A stretch of DNA of 46,034 nt from Comamonadaceae bacterium (GTDB taxonomy: Bacteria; Pseudomonadota; Gammaproteobacteria; Burkholderiales; Burkholderiaceae_C): the NCBI GenBank assembly GCA_947443645.1, contig CANEXF010000019.1, positions 1 through 46,034 on the forward strand, read 5' to 3'. This document shows, piece after piece, positions 7,894 through 16,256 of the stretch. How positions within the stretch are numbered: the first letter of the stretch is position 1; the number at the start of each line of letters is the position of its first letter. Position numbers and translations under genes: made by a program. The notes under the pieces were generated by a model. It did not search any database. It saw only the letters and a program-made list of their open reading frames with translations, and had not been told where the DNA came from.

Positions 7894-8030
7894 GTTGCCC
7901 CCACGGTCGCTCACTTTGTGTAGCTCCCTGCCCCCCGGGGGGGCTGAACTTGCTCGGGGCGGCCCTTCGCGGCGTTCTGCGTTGCCCCCACGTTCGCTCA
8001 CTGCGTGTAGCTCCCTGCCCCCCGGGGGGG
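7894..8030. repeat. Pair of 50-base GC-rich direct repeats (unit A)
   Basis: Unit A occurs at 7894-7943 and 7981-8030 with 47 of 50 bases identical. Each begins GTTGCCCCCACG and ends with a self-complementary CCCCCCGGGGGGG hairpin. The 358-base gap between the Bug gene and the FAD oxidoreductase gene contains no gene and is filled by these and by unit B. Confidence 0.85.
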
Positions 8031-8035
8031 CCGCT

Positions 8036-8181
8036 GCGCCTGCGGTCTGGCAAAGCCAGTCCCGCGGCCCCTGCTTGATTGGGAACCGACTACCGCGCCT
8101 GAATTCCGTTCGTCTTGAGGGTTCGAAGGATGCGCCTGCGGCCCGGCAAAGCCAGTCCCGCGGCGCCTGCGTGAATGGGAA
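8036..8181. repeat. Pair of 50-base GC-rich direct repeats (unit B)
   Basis: Unit B occurs at 8036-8085 and 8132-8181 (45 of 50 identical by eye). Each contains CTGGCAAAGCCAG or CCGGCAAAGCCAG, an inverted repeat around AAA. Together with unit A it makes a compact structured spacer inside the catabolic operon, reminiscent of family-specific intergenic repeats in Comamonadaceae. Confidence 0.8.
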
Positions 8182-8250
8182 CGCCTCCCTACGACTGCCT
8201 TCATTGCGTATGGCGATCTCAACCAAGCGCTCACCGTGCCTTAGCCTGCC

Positions 8251-9621
8251 ATGACGAACACCGTTAACGAACCCGCCCGCACCCTGCCCGTCTACGGTGA
8301 CTATGACGTGGTCGTGGTCGGCGGCGGTCCGGCTGGCCAGGCTGCCAGTGTGAGCGCGGCCAGAAACGGCGCCAAAGTGCTGCTCGTTGAGCGTTACGGC
8401 TTTCTGGGCGGCATGGGCACGGCGGGCGGCGTGACCAACTTTGCTGGCCTGTATGGCCGCAAGGACGGCCAGATGCAGCAGGTGGTGCACGGCATGGTGG
8501 ATGAGCTGCTGGAACGGCTGGACACGCTCGGTGGCCTGAACCAGCCGCAGGACGGCATGCAGGGCCGGATTCGTGTGCGCTCCTACGATGTCTCAGCTTA
8601 CAAGTGCGCGGCCGACCAGATGCTGCTGGCCTGCGGCGTGCAGCTGCTGTTTCATGCCTGGGCTGCGGCCGTGGTGATGGACGGCCCACGCATCAGCGCC
8701 CTGGTGGTTGAAACCAAGTCCGGCAGGCAGGCAATTCGCGCGCCCTGCTTTATTGACTGCTCGGGTGACGCCGATGTCGCGCATTTCGCCGGCGTGCCGT
8801 TTGAACTCGGCGACGGCCATGGCAGTGCGCTTTTCCCGACCACCATGTTCCGCGTCGGCCATGTCGATGCGCAGCGCGCGCTGCAAGCAGTCGGTGAATT
8901 CACGGCCATCAACACCCTGATGGCAAAAAGCCAGCAGGACAAGCCCGGCAGCTACCAGTTTCCGCGTGACGGCGCGATTTTGCGGCCCCAGAAAAACCCG
9001 ACCGAGTGGCGCGCCAATGTGACGCAAATCCGTAATGCCGCCGGCAAGGCCATGGATGCGACCGACGCGCAACAGCTCAGCGCGGGCGAGATCGAGGGCC
9101 GCCGCCAGATCAGCGAGTATTTCCGCTTCCTCAAGTGTGAAGTTCCGGGCTTTGAACAGGCTGAAATTGTCGACATCGCGCCGCAGGTTGGCATACGCGA
9201 AACGCGGCGCATACAGGGCCATTACGCGCTCAGCGGCGAGGACATCCTGTCATCAGCCCAGTTTGACGACGCCATAGGCATCAATGCCTGGCCCATGGAA
9301 ACCCATGCCGCGGGCCGGATTGACTGGCAGTTTCCACGCAATTTCGACACAGGTGTTGGCCGGGTCTACAACGACCTGCCCTGGCAAATGCTGATTCCCG
9401 TCAAGGTCGACAATCTGCTGGTGGCCGGGCGTTGCGCCTCCATGACCCACGAAGGCCAGTCGGCTGCGCGCGCCAGCGGCGGCTGCTTTGTGATGGGTCA
9501 GGCGGCAGGAACCGCAGCAGCGCAACTCCAGGCAGGTCAAAAATTTGCCGATCTGGATGTACGCAAGCTGCAGGCCAACTTGAAAAAAGACGGCGTTTAT
9601 TTTGACAACCACCGCATTTAA
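8251..9621 (+). CDS. FAD-dependent oxidoreductase of unknown substrate in the gentisate operon
   Basis: This 456-residue protein belongs to the FAD_oxidored group. An N-terminal Rossmann motif VVVGGGPAGQAASVSAARNG is followed by VERYGFLGGMGTAGGV. There is a FIDCSGDADVAHFAGVP segment near residue 170 and a C-terminal FAD-closing segment VAGRCASMTHEGQSAAR near residue 390. Members are found with Bug receptors and aromatic or heterocyclic degradation genes, but their reactions are mostly unknown. The gene ends 10 bases before the gentisate dioxygenase start, so they share an operon. It is not a ring hydroxylase of the salicylate-hydroxylase type because it lacks the GD motif. The start is ATG at 8251. 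Confidence 0.8.
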   Translation: MTNTVNEPARTLPVYGDYDVVVVGGGPAGQAASVSAARNGAKVLLVERYGFLGGMGTAGGVTNFAGLYGRKDGQMQQVVHGMVDELLERLDTLGGLNQPQDGMQGRIRVRSYDVSAYKCAADQMLLACGVQLLFHAWAAAVVMDGPRISALVVETKSGRQAIRAPCFIDCSGDADVAHFAGVPFELGDGHGSALFPTTMFRVGHVDAQRALQAVGEFTAINTLMAKSQQDKPGSYQFPRDGAILRPQKNPTEWRANVTQIRNAAGKAMDATDAQQLSAGEIEGRRQISEYFRFLKCEVPGFEQAEIVDIAPQVGIRETRRIQGHYALSGEDILSSAQFDDAIGINAWPMETHAAGRIDWQFPRNFDTGVGRVYNDLPWQMLIPVKVDNLLVAGRCASMTHEGQSAARASGGCFVMGQAAGTAAAQLQAGQKFADLDVRKLQANLKKDGVYFDNHRI

Positions 9622-9631
9622 GAAAGTGCCC

Positions 9632-10738
9632 ATGGACATGACTACCGCCACCCTGGCCCAGCAACAGCCGAACAGCGACAGCGCGGCGCGCAAGGCTTTT
9701 TATGACGCCATCGCGGTGCACAGCCTGACGCCACTGTGGGAAGTGCTGCATGCGCTGGTGCCGACATCGCCCAACACGCCTTGCGTGCCGGCATTCTGGA
9801 AATACGCCGACGTCCACCCCTACCTGATGCAGTCCGGTGAGTTGATCACGGCAGAAGAAGCCGTCAGGCGGGTGCTGATTCTGGAAAACCCGGCGCTGCG
9901 CGGTCGCTCGTGCATCACGCAATCACTTTACGCCGGGCTGCAGGTCATACTGCCCGGCGAAATCGCACCCAGCCACCGCCACACCCAGAGCGCCCTGCGT
10001 TTTGTTGTCGAGGGCAGCGGCGCCTACACCGCTGTTGATGGCGAGCGCACCGAGATGAAGCCTGGCGACTTCATCATCACACCGAGCTGGACCTGGCACG
10101 ACCATGGCCATCAGGGTGGCCAGCCGGGTTATCTGGACTCGGACGCACCGGTGGTCTGGCTCGACGGACTGGACATTCCCATGCTGCAGTTCTTTGATGC
10201 CGGATTTGCCGAGAACGGCAACGCCAAATCCCAGGCCGTCACCAAGGCCCAGGGCATCAGCAGCGCGCGTTATGGCGCCAACATGCTGCCCATGCGCTAT
10301 GACGCGCCGTTTGGCCAGACCTCGCCGATCTTCAGCTACCCCTACGAGCGAACGCGCGAAGCCCTGCACGAACTTGAAACCCATGCCGACATCGATGCCT
10401 GGGATGGCGTCAAGTTGCGCTACGTCAATCCGGCAACGGGCGGCTCGCCTATGCCGACCATGGCCACCTTCATGCAGCGCCTGCCCGCCGGCTTTTCTGG
10501 CAAGCCCTACCGCCAGACCGACGGCGCGGTGTTCAGCGTCGTTGAAGGCACGGGCAGCGTGACAATAGAACGCAATGGCCAGATCTCGACTTTTGAGTTT
10601 GGTCCGCGCGACCATTTTGTGATCCCGTCGTGGCACACCGCCCAGCTCCATTCGGCGCAAGGCTGTGTGCTGTTTAGTTTTTCAGACCGTCCAGTGCATC
10701 AGGCCCTGGGCATACATAAAGAGGAAAGAGTGTCATGA
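9632..10738 (+). CDS. Gentisate 1,2-dioxygenase
   Basis: This 368-residue bicupin is the usual length for gentisate dioxygenases. The first cupin holds the Fe(II) ligands: two histidines in PSHRHTQSALRF near residues 114-116 and a third in TPSWTWHDHGH near 155. The second cupin (residues about 280-350) has GSVTIERNG and FVIPSWHTAQLH. The enzyme opens gentisate between C1 and C2 to give maleylpyruvate. The start is taken as ATG at 9632 (MDMTTATL), with ATG at 9638 also possible. A TTG thirty bases earlier lies inside the upstream gene. The last four bases overlap the next gene (ATGA), so the two are coupled. Confidence 0.92.
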   Translation: MDMTTATLAQQQPNSDSAARKAFYDAIAVHSLTPLWEVLHALVPTSPNTPCVPAFWKYADVHPYLMQSGELITAEEAVRRVLILENPALRGRSCITQSLYAGLQVILPGEIAPSHRHTQSALRFVVEGSGAYTAVDGERTEMKPGDFIITPSWTWHDHGHQGGQPGYLDSDAPVVWLDGLDIPMLQFFDAGFAENGNAKSQAVTKAQGISSARYGANMLPMRYDAPFGQTSPIFSYPYERTREALHELETHADIDAWDGVKLRYVNPATGGSPMPTMATFMQRLPAGFSGKPYRQTDGAVFSVVEGTGSVTIERNGQISTFEFGPRDHFVIPSWHTAQLHSAQGCVLFSFSDRPVHQALGIHKEERVS

Positions 10739-11430
10739 GTTTTGTATTTACGCCCCCCGCCACCGTTTCAGTTCCCGTCGTGGGCCAGGAGGCACGCTTT
10801 CCAGTGCACCGCGTTTACTGCGTTGGCCGCAACTACGAAGAGCACGCCAAGGAGATGGGTTTTACCGGCCGCGAGCCACCATTTTTCTTTTTGAAGCCCG
10901 CTGACACCGTGGTCGCCGTTGAAGCTGGCGCCACAGGCAGCATCCCCTACCCCAGCCTGACCAAAAACCTGCACCACGAAATCGAGCTGGTGGTGGCCAT
11001 TGGCACCGGTGGCAAAAACATTGCGGCTGCCGATGCGCACAAGCATATCTTCGGCTATGCCGTGGGCCTGGACATGACGCGTCGCGACCTGCAAGGCGAG
11101 ATGAAAAAAGCCGGGCGCCCCTGGTGCATCGGCAAAGCCTATGACCACTCCGCGCCGATCGGCCCAATCACGCCAGCGGCACAAGCCGGCGATGTGAACA
11201 ATGCAGAGCTGTTTGTTCAGGTTGACGGCAAAGACCGCCAGCGCAGCAGCACCGCCAAACTGATCTGGAGCGTGGCAGAAACCATCGAGTACCTGTCAGC
11301 TGCATGGGAACTGCAACCCGGCGACCTGATTTACACCGGCACGCCAGAAGGTGTGGCCGCAGTGGTCTCGGGTGACACCATGGTTGGCAGCGTTGCCGGC
11401 CTGGGCACCTTGACCGTCAAGGTCGAATGA
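10735..11430 (+). CDS. Fumarylacetoacetate hydrolase-family protein (fumarylpyruvate or maleylpyruvate hydrolase)
   Basis: This 231-residue FAH-domain protein has the family signature YCVGRNYEEHAKEMG, the acidic metal-binding set in HHEIELVVAI and GYAVGLDMTRRDLQ, and the C-terminal GDLIYTGTPEGVAAV. It would hydrolyse the dicarbonyl ring-cleavage product to pyruvate plus fumarate (if isomerised first) or maleate (if not). It overlaps gentisate dioxygenase by four bases. No glutathione-dependent or DinB-type maleylpyruvate isomerase is present in the window. Which isomer it uses therefore cannot be decided from the sequence. Confidence 0.9.
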   Translation: MSFVFTPPATVSVPVVGQEARFPVHRVYCVGRNYEEHAKEMGFTGREPPFFFLKPADTVVAVEAGATGSIPYPSLTKNLHHEIELVVAIGTGGKNIAAADAHKHIFGYAVGLDMTRRDLQGEMKKAGRPWCIGKAYDHSAPIGPITPAAQAGDVNNAELFVQVDGKDRQRSSTAKLIWSVAETIEYLSAAWELQPGDLIYTGTPEGVAAVVSGDTMVGSVAGLGTLTVKVE

Positions 11431-11451
11431 TTCGGGTCTGAGACCCGCAAA

Positions 11452-11484
11452 GAAGTCACAGTGCGGCTTTCGCACTGTGACTTC
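11452..11484. terminator. Bidirectional hairpin between the gentisate operon and the LysR gene
   Basis: GAAGTCACAGTGCG (11452-11465) and its exact reverse complement (11471-11484) form a perfect 14-base stem with a 5-base loop. It lies between two convergent genes. It lacks a strong T-run on either side, so termination may depend on context. Confidence 0.65.
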
Positions 11485-11528
11485 AAGCATCAATGCGTTG
11501 AAAAACATCACGGCGCATGACCGCTATT

Positions 11529-12458
11529 TCAGCGCACGCTTTGCATTGCCAGGCCATGCGCCCAGTCCAGCAACTGCTTTCTGAACTCCGCCACCGCGGG
11601 CGCCACGTCATCACTGCGCCAGAGTACGTAAACATCCCCATTGAGGCCGTCTTTCCCCCTGGCCTCGAACAGATTGCAGGTGCAAACCGCGTCTGCGCGC
11701 AGCAGCGCCAGTGAGCTCGGCACCAGCGCCACACCCAGGCCCGCAGCCACCAGATTGAGCGCAGCGGGCACTTCTACGACCTCCTGCGCAATGCGCGGCG
11801 CAAAGCCGGCTTGTACGCAAGCGTCAAACAAACGTGCGGCAAATGGCGAGGAATCCATGCGCAGAAACACGAAGTCGTCGTCCTTGAGCTCAGCCAGACG
11901 CAGCAGGCGGCGCGAAGCCAGCCGGTGGCCGGGCGGCAAGGCCACCAGCACAGGATCGCGCCAGAGCAGCGCCGCACTGATCTGGCCAGCTGCACCCGCT
12001 GGCTCGCCCGGTGGAAGTCGCGCCACACACAGGTCCAGGCGGCCATCGCGCAGCGCCTGCAAGTGGTCAACGGGCCGCATCTCATTGAGCGCGACTTGCA
12101 CCGCAGGACGCGCCAGACGAAATTGCTGGATGAACTGAGGAAACGGGCCGAGAAAATGCGACCCCGCCAGCCCCACCTGAACCCGACCCTGCAGACCACT
12201 GGCCACGCGCTGCACATGGCTGCGCGCCTCATCCAGACGCGCCAGCACCGCCTGCGCATGCGGCAAAAAGGCCTTGCCGGCCTCGCTGAGCGCGACGCTG
12301 CGGCTGGTGCGCTCAAACAAGCGCGCACCGAGCTCAGTCTCCAGGCTGGCAATCTGAAAGCTCAGGGGCGGCTGCGACACATGCAGCTTTTGCGCGGCAC
12401 GCGTGAAGCTCAGCTCTGAGGCAAGCTCGACAAAGTAGCGGATCTGGCGCAGTTCCAT
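11529..12458 (-). CDS. LysR-family transcriptional regulator
   Basis: This 309-residue protein is a standard LysR regulator. It has an N-terminal helix-turn-helix MELRQIRYFVELASELSF with RAAQKLHVSQPPLSFQI, a linker helix, then a periplasmic-binding-like effector domain (FLGPFPQFIQQF through LVPSSLALL). It is divergent from the maleate-isomerase-like gene and probably controls it and the second Bug receptor. The 123-base spacer (12459-12581) contains ATTGAT (about 12484) and ATCAAT (about 12514) in inverted orientation, a possible binding site. The effector is presumably an aromatic acid or a C4 dicarboxylate. The start is ATG at 12458. Confidence 0.9.
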   Translation of the reverse strand: MELRQIRYFVELASELSFTRAAQKLHVSQPPLSFQIASLETELGARLFERTSRSVALSEAGKAFLPHAQAVLARLDEARSHVQRVASGLQGRVQVGLAGSHFLGPFPQFIQQFRLARPAVQVALNEMRPVDHLQALRDGRLDLCVARLPPGEPAGAAGQISAALLWRDPVLVALPPGHRLASRRLLRLAELKDDDFVFLRMDSSPFAARLFDACVQAGFAPRIAQEVVEVPAALNLVAAGLGVALVPSSLALLRADAVCTCNLFEARGKDGLNGDVYVLWRSDDVAPAVAEFRKQLLDWAHGLAMQSVR

Positions 12459-12474
12459 GGTCTTGATTGATCTC

Positions 12475-12525
12475 GTATCAGTATTGATTAATCTTAATTA
12501 TGTATTTGCCAGTATCAATCAAAAA
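12475..12525 (+). promoter_or_regulatory. AT-rich LysR control region
   Basis: The spacer between the divergent LysR and racemase-like genes is AT-rich compared with its surroundings. It has the inverted words AGTATTGAT and ATCAATC about 25 bases apart, with TTAATTATG between them. This is the expected place for a LysR activator site and the racemase promoter. The exact site is inferred. Confidence 0.4.
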
Positions 12526-12581
12526 GTCAAAAATACCCAGGAAGCTAGCGCCCTTTATCGCGACCACCCAGGAGACATGAC

Positions 12582-13361
12582 ATGCCACTAACTGAAATTG
12601 ACAGCACCATCGCCAGGAATTACCGCATCGGCCTGATCGTGCCCAGCTCCAACACCACCATGGAGACGGAAATCCCGGCCATGCTGCGTGCGCGCGAGTC
12701 CGTGCTGCCAGAGCGCTTTACCTTTCATTCAAGCCGCATGCGCATGAAGTCCGTCACCAAGGAAGAGCTGATGGCCATGGACCGTGACTCGGACCGCTGC
12801 GCACTGGAGCTGTCTGACGCGCGCATGGACGCCATGGGTTACGCCTGCCTGGTGGCCATCATGAGCATGGGCCGCGGCTACCACCGAGAGTCGCAGCGCC
12901 GCCTGCACGAAGTCACGGTGGCCAATGGCGCAGCCACGCCGGTCATCACCAGTGCCGGTGCGCTGGTCGAGGGCTTGCAGGCCATGGGCGCCAAACGCGT
13001 GTCCATCATTGCGCCCTATATGCTGCCGCTGACCAAAATGGTCATCGACTACATTGAAAATGAAGGCATTGAAGTCATAGACAGCATCTCGCTGGAGATT
13101 CACGACAACCTGGCCGTGGGCGCGCGTGACCCCAAGGCACCGGCCGAGCTCTGGAAAAAGCTCAACGTCAAGGGCGCCGATGCCATCGTCGCCTCGGCCT
13201 GCGTGCAGATGCCTTCTCTGGCGTCTGTGCCCATGATTGAAGCGGCAAGCGGCCTGCCCGTGGTGTCAAGCGCTGTCTGCACCACTTATGCTCTACTCAA
13301 AAGCCTGGGCCTGGAGCGCCGCGTACCCAACGCCGGCGCACTGCTGTCGGGCCGTTATTAA
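12582..13361 (+). CDS. Aspartate/glutamate racemase superfamily protein, maleate isomerase-like
   Basis: This 259-residue protein starts with IGLIVPSSNTTMETEIP, the phosphate- and carboxylate-binding loop of maleate cis-trans isomerases and arylmalonate decarboxylases. The two expected catalytic cysteines are present, in GYACLVAIMSMG (about residue 89) and VASACVQMPS (about residue 207). Having both favours racemase or isomerase chemistry over the one-cysteine arylmalonate decarboxylases. A ribosome site GGAGACATGAC precedes the ATG. Next to a gentisate pathway, maleate to fumarate conversion is an attractive role. It is followed after 25 bases by a Bug receptor, a common pairing. The function is inferred. 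Confidence 0.78.
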   Translation: MPLTEIDSTIARNYRIGLIVPSSNTTMETEIPAMLRARESVLPERFTFHSSRMRMKSVTKEELMAMDRDSDRCALELSDARMDAMGYACLVAIMSMGRGYHRESQRRLHEVTVANGAATPVITSAGALVEGLQAMGAKRVSIIAPYMLPLTKMVIDYIENEGIEVIDSISLEIHDNLAVGARDPKAPAELWKKLNVKGADAIVASACVQMPSLASVPMIEAASGLPVVSSAVCTTYALLKSLGLERRVPNAGALLSGRY

Positions 13362-13386
13362 TTTCAAAAAAAAAGGAGACTTCTCA

Positions 13387-14403
13387 ATGAACAAATCCCT
13401 GCAAAGCGCACGCCGTCAAGCCGGCTTTCGTCCGGCCCTGGCAAGCACCGCCATCGCCGCCCTGCTGGCCTTGCTGCCAGGCTTGGCCAGCCAGGCCATG
13501 GCCCAGGCCTACCCCACCAAGCCGGTCACGCTGGTGGTGCCTAATCCACCCGGCGGCTTTGTCGACGCCTCGGCCCGCATCCTGTCGGACTCGCTGTCCA
13601 AGATCACCGGCCAGGCCGTAGTGGTCGACAACCGCGGCGGCGGCAGCGGCAATGTGGCCTACCAGCAGGTCGCGCGCGCCAACCCCGACGGCTACACGCT
13701 GCTCAATTCCTATTCGGCCTACCACGTCGGCAATCCCAACCTGACCCCCAAGCTGCCCTGGGCGCAAAAGGATTTTGTGCCGGTCGCACTGATCACGGTG
13801 GCGACCAATGTGATTGCGGTTCACCCTTCGGTGCCGGCCAACACCCTCAGTGAGTTCATTGCCTACCTCAAGGCCAACCCCGGCAAGCTCAGCTACGCCA
13901 GCCAGGGCAATGGATCGCTGTCGCACATCGGCACCGAGATGTTCAAGCTGCAAACCCATACCAGCATGGTGCATATTCCCTACCGCGGCTCCGGCCCGGC
14001 GCTGCAAGACGTGCTGTCGGGTCAGGTCCAGGTGTTCATCAGCACGCCGCCCTCGGTCATGGGCCAGGTGCAAGTTGGCAAGCTCAAGGGTTTGGCGGTG
14101 GCAGGCAAGACCCGCCATCCCGGCCTGCCGAATGTGCCAACCACGGCCGAAGCCGGCCTCAAGGGCTTTGAGCTCGAAGCCTGGGTCGGCATCTTCGCGC
14201 CTGCCGGCACACCAGCAGACATCGTGAACAAGCTCAGCGGACAGATCAAGGCCGCGCTGGAACTGCCTGAAACCAAAACCCGGGCCGACGTTGCTGGCGT
14301 TGAGCTGCGCTACCTGTCCCCTTCAGCACTCGACGCACTGGTCAAGAAAGACACCGAGTTCTGGGCCAGGACCATCAAGTCAGCCGGCATCAAGGCAGAG
14401 TAA
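13387..14403 (+). CDS. Bug-type tripartite tricarboxylate transporter receptor, receptor 2
   Basis: This 338-residue periplasmic receptor has a clear signal peptide (basic start, Ala/Leu core, cleavage after MAQA) and the Bug core YPTKPVTLVVPNPPGGFVDA, VVVDNRGGGSGNVAYQQV and IPYRGSGPALQDVLSGQV. The ATG at 13387 follows an AAAGGAGA ribosome site. An earlier in-frame start lies inside the racemase-like gene and would bury the signal peptide, so it was rejected. It is in an operon with the maleate-isomerase-like gene under the LysR regulator. The ligand is probably a dicarboxylate or aromatic acid. No cognate membrane permease is in the window. Confidence 0.9.
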   Translation: MNKSLQSARRQAGFRPALASTAIAALLALLPGLASQAMAQAYPTKPVTLVVPNPPGGFVDASARILSDSLSKITGQAVVVDNRGGGSGNVAYQQVARANPDGYTLLNSYSAYHVGNPNLTPKLPWAQKDFVPVALITVATNVIAVHPSVPANTLSEFIAYLKANPGKLSYASQGNGSLSHIGTEMFKLQTHTSMVHIPYRGSGPALQDVLSGQVQVFISTPPSVMGQVQVGKLKGLAVAGKTRHPGLPNVPTTAEAGLKGFELEAWVGIFAPAGTPADIVNKLSGQIKAALELPETKTRADVAGVELRYLSPSALDALVKKDTEFWARTIKSAGIKAE

Positions 14404-14469
14404 GACTTGCGGCGGGCGCGGGAATTTTCGGCGCCCTGCCCTTTGCTAATGCATTTAAGGCGTTTAATG

Positions 14470-14513
14470 CCTGAAAACCAATAGCAACGGGCGTAAGCAG
14501 CTATTTTTTCAGG
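14470..14513 (+). repeat. Hairpin repeat after the second Bug gene
   Basis: CCTGAAAA (14470-14477) pairs with TTTTCAGG (14506-14513), and AATAGC (14480-14485) pairs with GCTATT (14500-14505). The T-rich 3' arm could also make this a terminator for the Bug operon. The ATAGC/GCTAT core is the same word found in the interspersed repeat at 1384 and 6921. Confidence 0.55.
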
Positions 14514-14581
14514 AGCAAAAAGACCTCAGCAAGCGGCTTCTGCAGCCGCCTCGCAAGGCGCAAACCGCTACACTTGAGCCC

Positions 14582-15136
14582 ATGCATCGTTCACCGCTCA
14601 AACACTGCCGCGACTGCGGCACAGCTGTCGTCTACCGCTTGCCGGATGACGGCGACACCAAGCAGCGCGCCGTCTGCCCCGCCTGCCATACCGTGCACTA
14701 TGAAAATCCGCTGAATGTGGTGGGCACCGTTGCGGTATGGGGTGAAGACGGCGGTCAGGTGCTGCTGTGCAAACGCAATATCGAACCACGCTGGGGCAAA
14801 TGGACCTTGCCAGCAGGCTTCATGGAGCTCAACGAAACCACCTCTGAAGGCGCGGCGCGGGAAACCGATGAAGAAGCCGGCGCAGCGTTCGAAATGCAGT
14901 CGCTTTTCAGCGTCATCAACGTGCAGCGGGTCGGGCAGGTACATCTTTTTTACCGCGCACGCCTGCTCAGCGACCAGTTCAATCCGGGACATGAAACCAT
15001 TGAAGCCCGGCTTTTTACAGAATCAGAAATCCCCTGGGAAGAGATCGCTTTCAAGACCGTCAAGGAAACCCTGGAGCGCTACTTTTCTGACCGGCGCAAG
15101 GGCAGCTACGGCATACACGTCCTAGATATCGCCTGA
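14582..15136 (+). CDS. Nudix hydrolase with N-terminal zinc ribbon
   Basis: This 184-residue protein opens with a four-cysteine zinc ribbon (CRDCG at about 9-13 and CPACH at about 32-36). It continues with a complete Nudix box: GFMELNETTSEGAARE then TDEEAG, about residues 79-101, matching G-x5-E-x7-RE-x2-EE-x-G. The layout is that of NADH pyrophosphatase-like Nudix proteins. They hydrolyse nucleoside diphosphates linked to another moiety and typically remove damaged or surplus dinucleotides in the cytoplasm. The start is ATG at 14582. The gene is probably transcribed alone. The exact substrate cannot be told. Confidence 0.9.
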   Translation: MHRSPLKHCRDCGTAVVYRLPDDGDTKQRAVCPACHTVHYENPLNVVGTVAVWGEDGGQVLLCKRNIEPRWGKWTLPAGFMELNETTSEGAARETDEEAGAAFEMQSLFSVINVQRVGQVHLFYRARLLSDQFNPGHETIEARLFTESEIPWEEIAFKTVKETLERYFSDRRKGSYGIHVLDIA

Positions 15137-15278
15137 CGGTCGATAGTCGCAGCGCAGGCCACCAGACCTGGCGATTTTCAGCGCGCTGCATCCGCCGCGC
15201 AACTCTGCTACCTGGCTGACACAAGCCGCGCCAGACGTCACGCCATCACTACATTTCCCGCAACCCCAGGGCTCACCC

Positions 15279-16247
15279 ATGTTCAAATCCGCTACTGTTT
15301 TTCGCATCTCTGACGACTTTGTCCTGCCCCCGCTGGACGCGCTTGAGGCGGCGCTTCAAGCCACACGCTTTGTTCCCTGCGGCGCGACGCAGCCCGAGTC
15401 CAGCGGATGGGTTCCCCCACGCGGCAAAAAAAGTACCGTACTGCTGGAGACCGTGGGTCGCCAGGTGATCATGCAGTTGTGCACCGAGCGCCGGCCGCTG
15501 CCCGCCTCCGCCGTCAGAGCCGCTGTCGAGGAACGGATTGAAAAATACAAGCAGGAAACCGGCAATGAGCGCGTGGGCGCAAAGATCAAGAAGGAATTCA
15601 AGGAAGAGGCCGTGCTGGACCTGCTACCCCGGGCCTTTACCAAGCGCTCATCGACCACGCTCTGGATAGACGTGGTCAACAAATTCCTGGTGGTGGATTC
15701 AGGCAGTCTGGCCGGCGCGGACAAGGTGGTGAGCTTTCTGGTCGAGGCGCTCAGTGAGATGCCAGGCTCGGGGCCAGGCATTCAGGTCAAGCCCCTGCAA
15801 ACCGGCATGTCGGCATCGGCGGCCATGTCGCACTGGCTGGGCAGCCGCGAGGCGCCGGTGAGTTTCACGGTGGACCGCGACTGCGAACTCAAGATGCCAG
15901 ACGACCAGAAATCCACTGTGCGTTACTCGCGCCACACGCTGGAGATCGACGAAGTCGCGCAGCACATCGCAGCCGGCAAGATACCAACCCAGCTCGCCAT
16001 GACCTGGAACGACCGCGTGTCCTTTGTGCTGAGCGATACCGGCCAGGTCAGAAAACTCAAGCTGCTCGATGTCGTACTCGACGGCGTGCAGGAAGGCGGC
16101 AAGGACGATGACGGCTTTGACACCGACGCGAGCATCGTCACCGGCGAGTTGTCAGCCCTGATTCCTGATCTGCTGGAAGCGCTGGGCGGTGAATTGGCAG
16201 CTGATGCGCCGCTGGCCCAGCTGCAAGCCCCCGCCACCCCAGCCTGA
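15279..16247 (+). CDS. rdgC: Recombination-associated protein RdgC
   Basis: This 322-residue protein starts MFKSATVFRISDDFVL and carries the RdgC stretches GWVPPRG, KKEFKEEAVLDLLPRAF and LWIDVVNKFLVVDS, with a C-terminal domain ending in ALIPDLLEALGGE. RdgC forms a ring-shaped dimer around double-stranded DNA and limits RecA-driven recombination. It is slightly longer than the E. coli protein (303 residues), mainly at the Ala/Pro-rich C-terminus. The gene is monocistronic and its 3' end faces the Stealth-type gene on the opposite strand with a 9-base gap. The start is ATG at 15279. Confidence 0.95.
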   Translation: MFKSATVFRISDDFVLPPLDALEAALQATRFVPCGATQPESSGWVPPRGKKSTVLLETVGRQVIMQLCTERRPLPASAVRAAVEERIEKYKQETGNERVGAKIKKEFKEEAVLDLLPRAFTKRSSTTLWIDVVNKFLVVDSGSLAGADKVVSFLVEALSEMPGSGPGIQVKPLQTGMSASAAMSHWLGSREAPVSFTVDRDCELKMPDDQKSTVRYSRHTLEIDEVAQHIAAGKIPTQLAMTWNDRVSFVLSDTGQVRKLKLLDVVLDGVQEGGKDDDGFDTDASIVTGELSALIPDLLEALGGELAADAPLAQLQAPATPA

Positions 16248-16256
16248 GCCTGCGGC

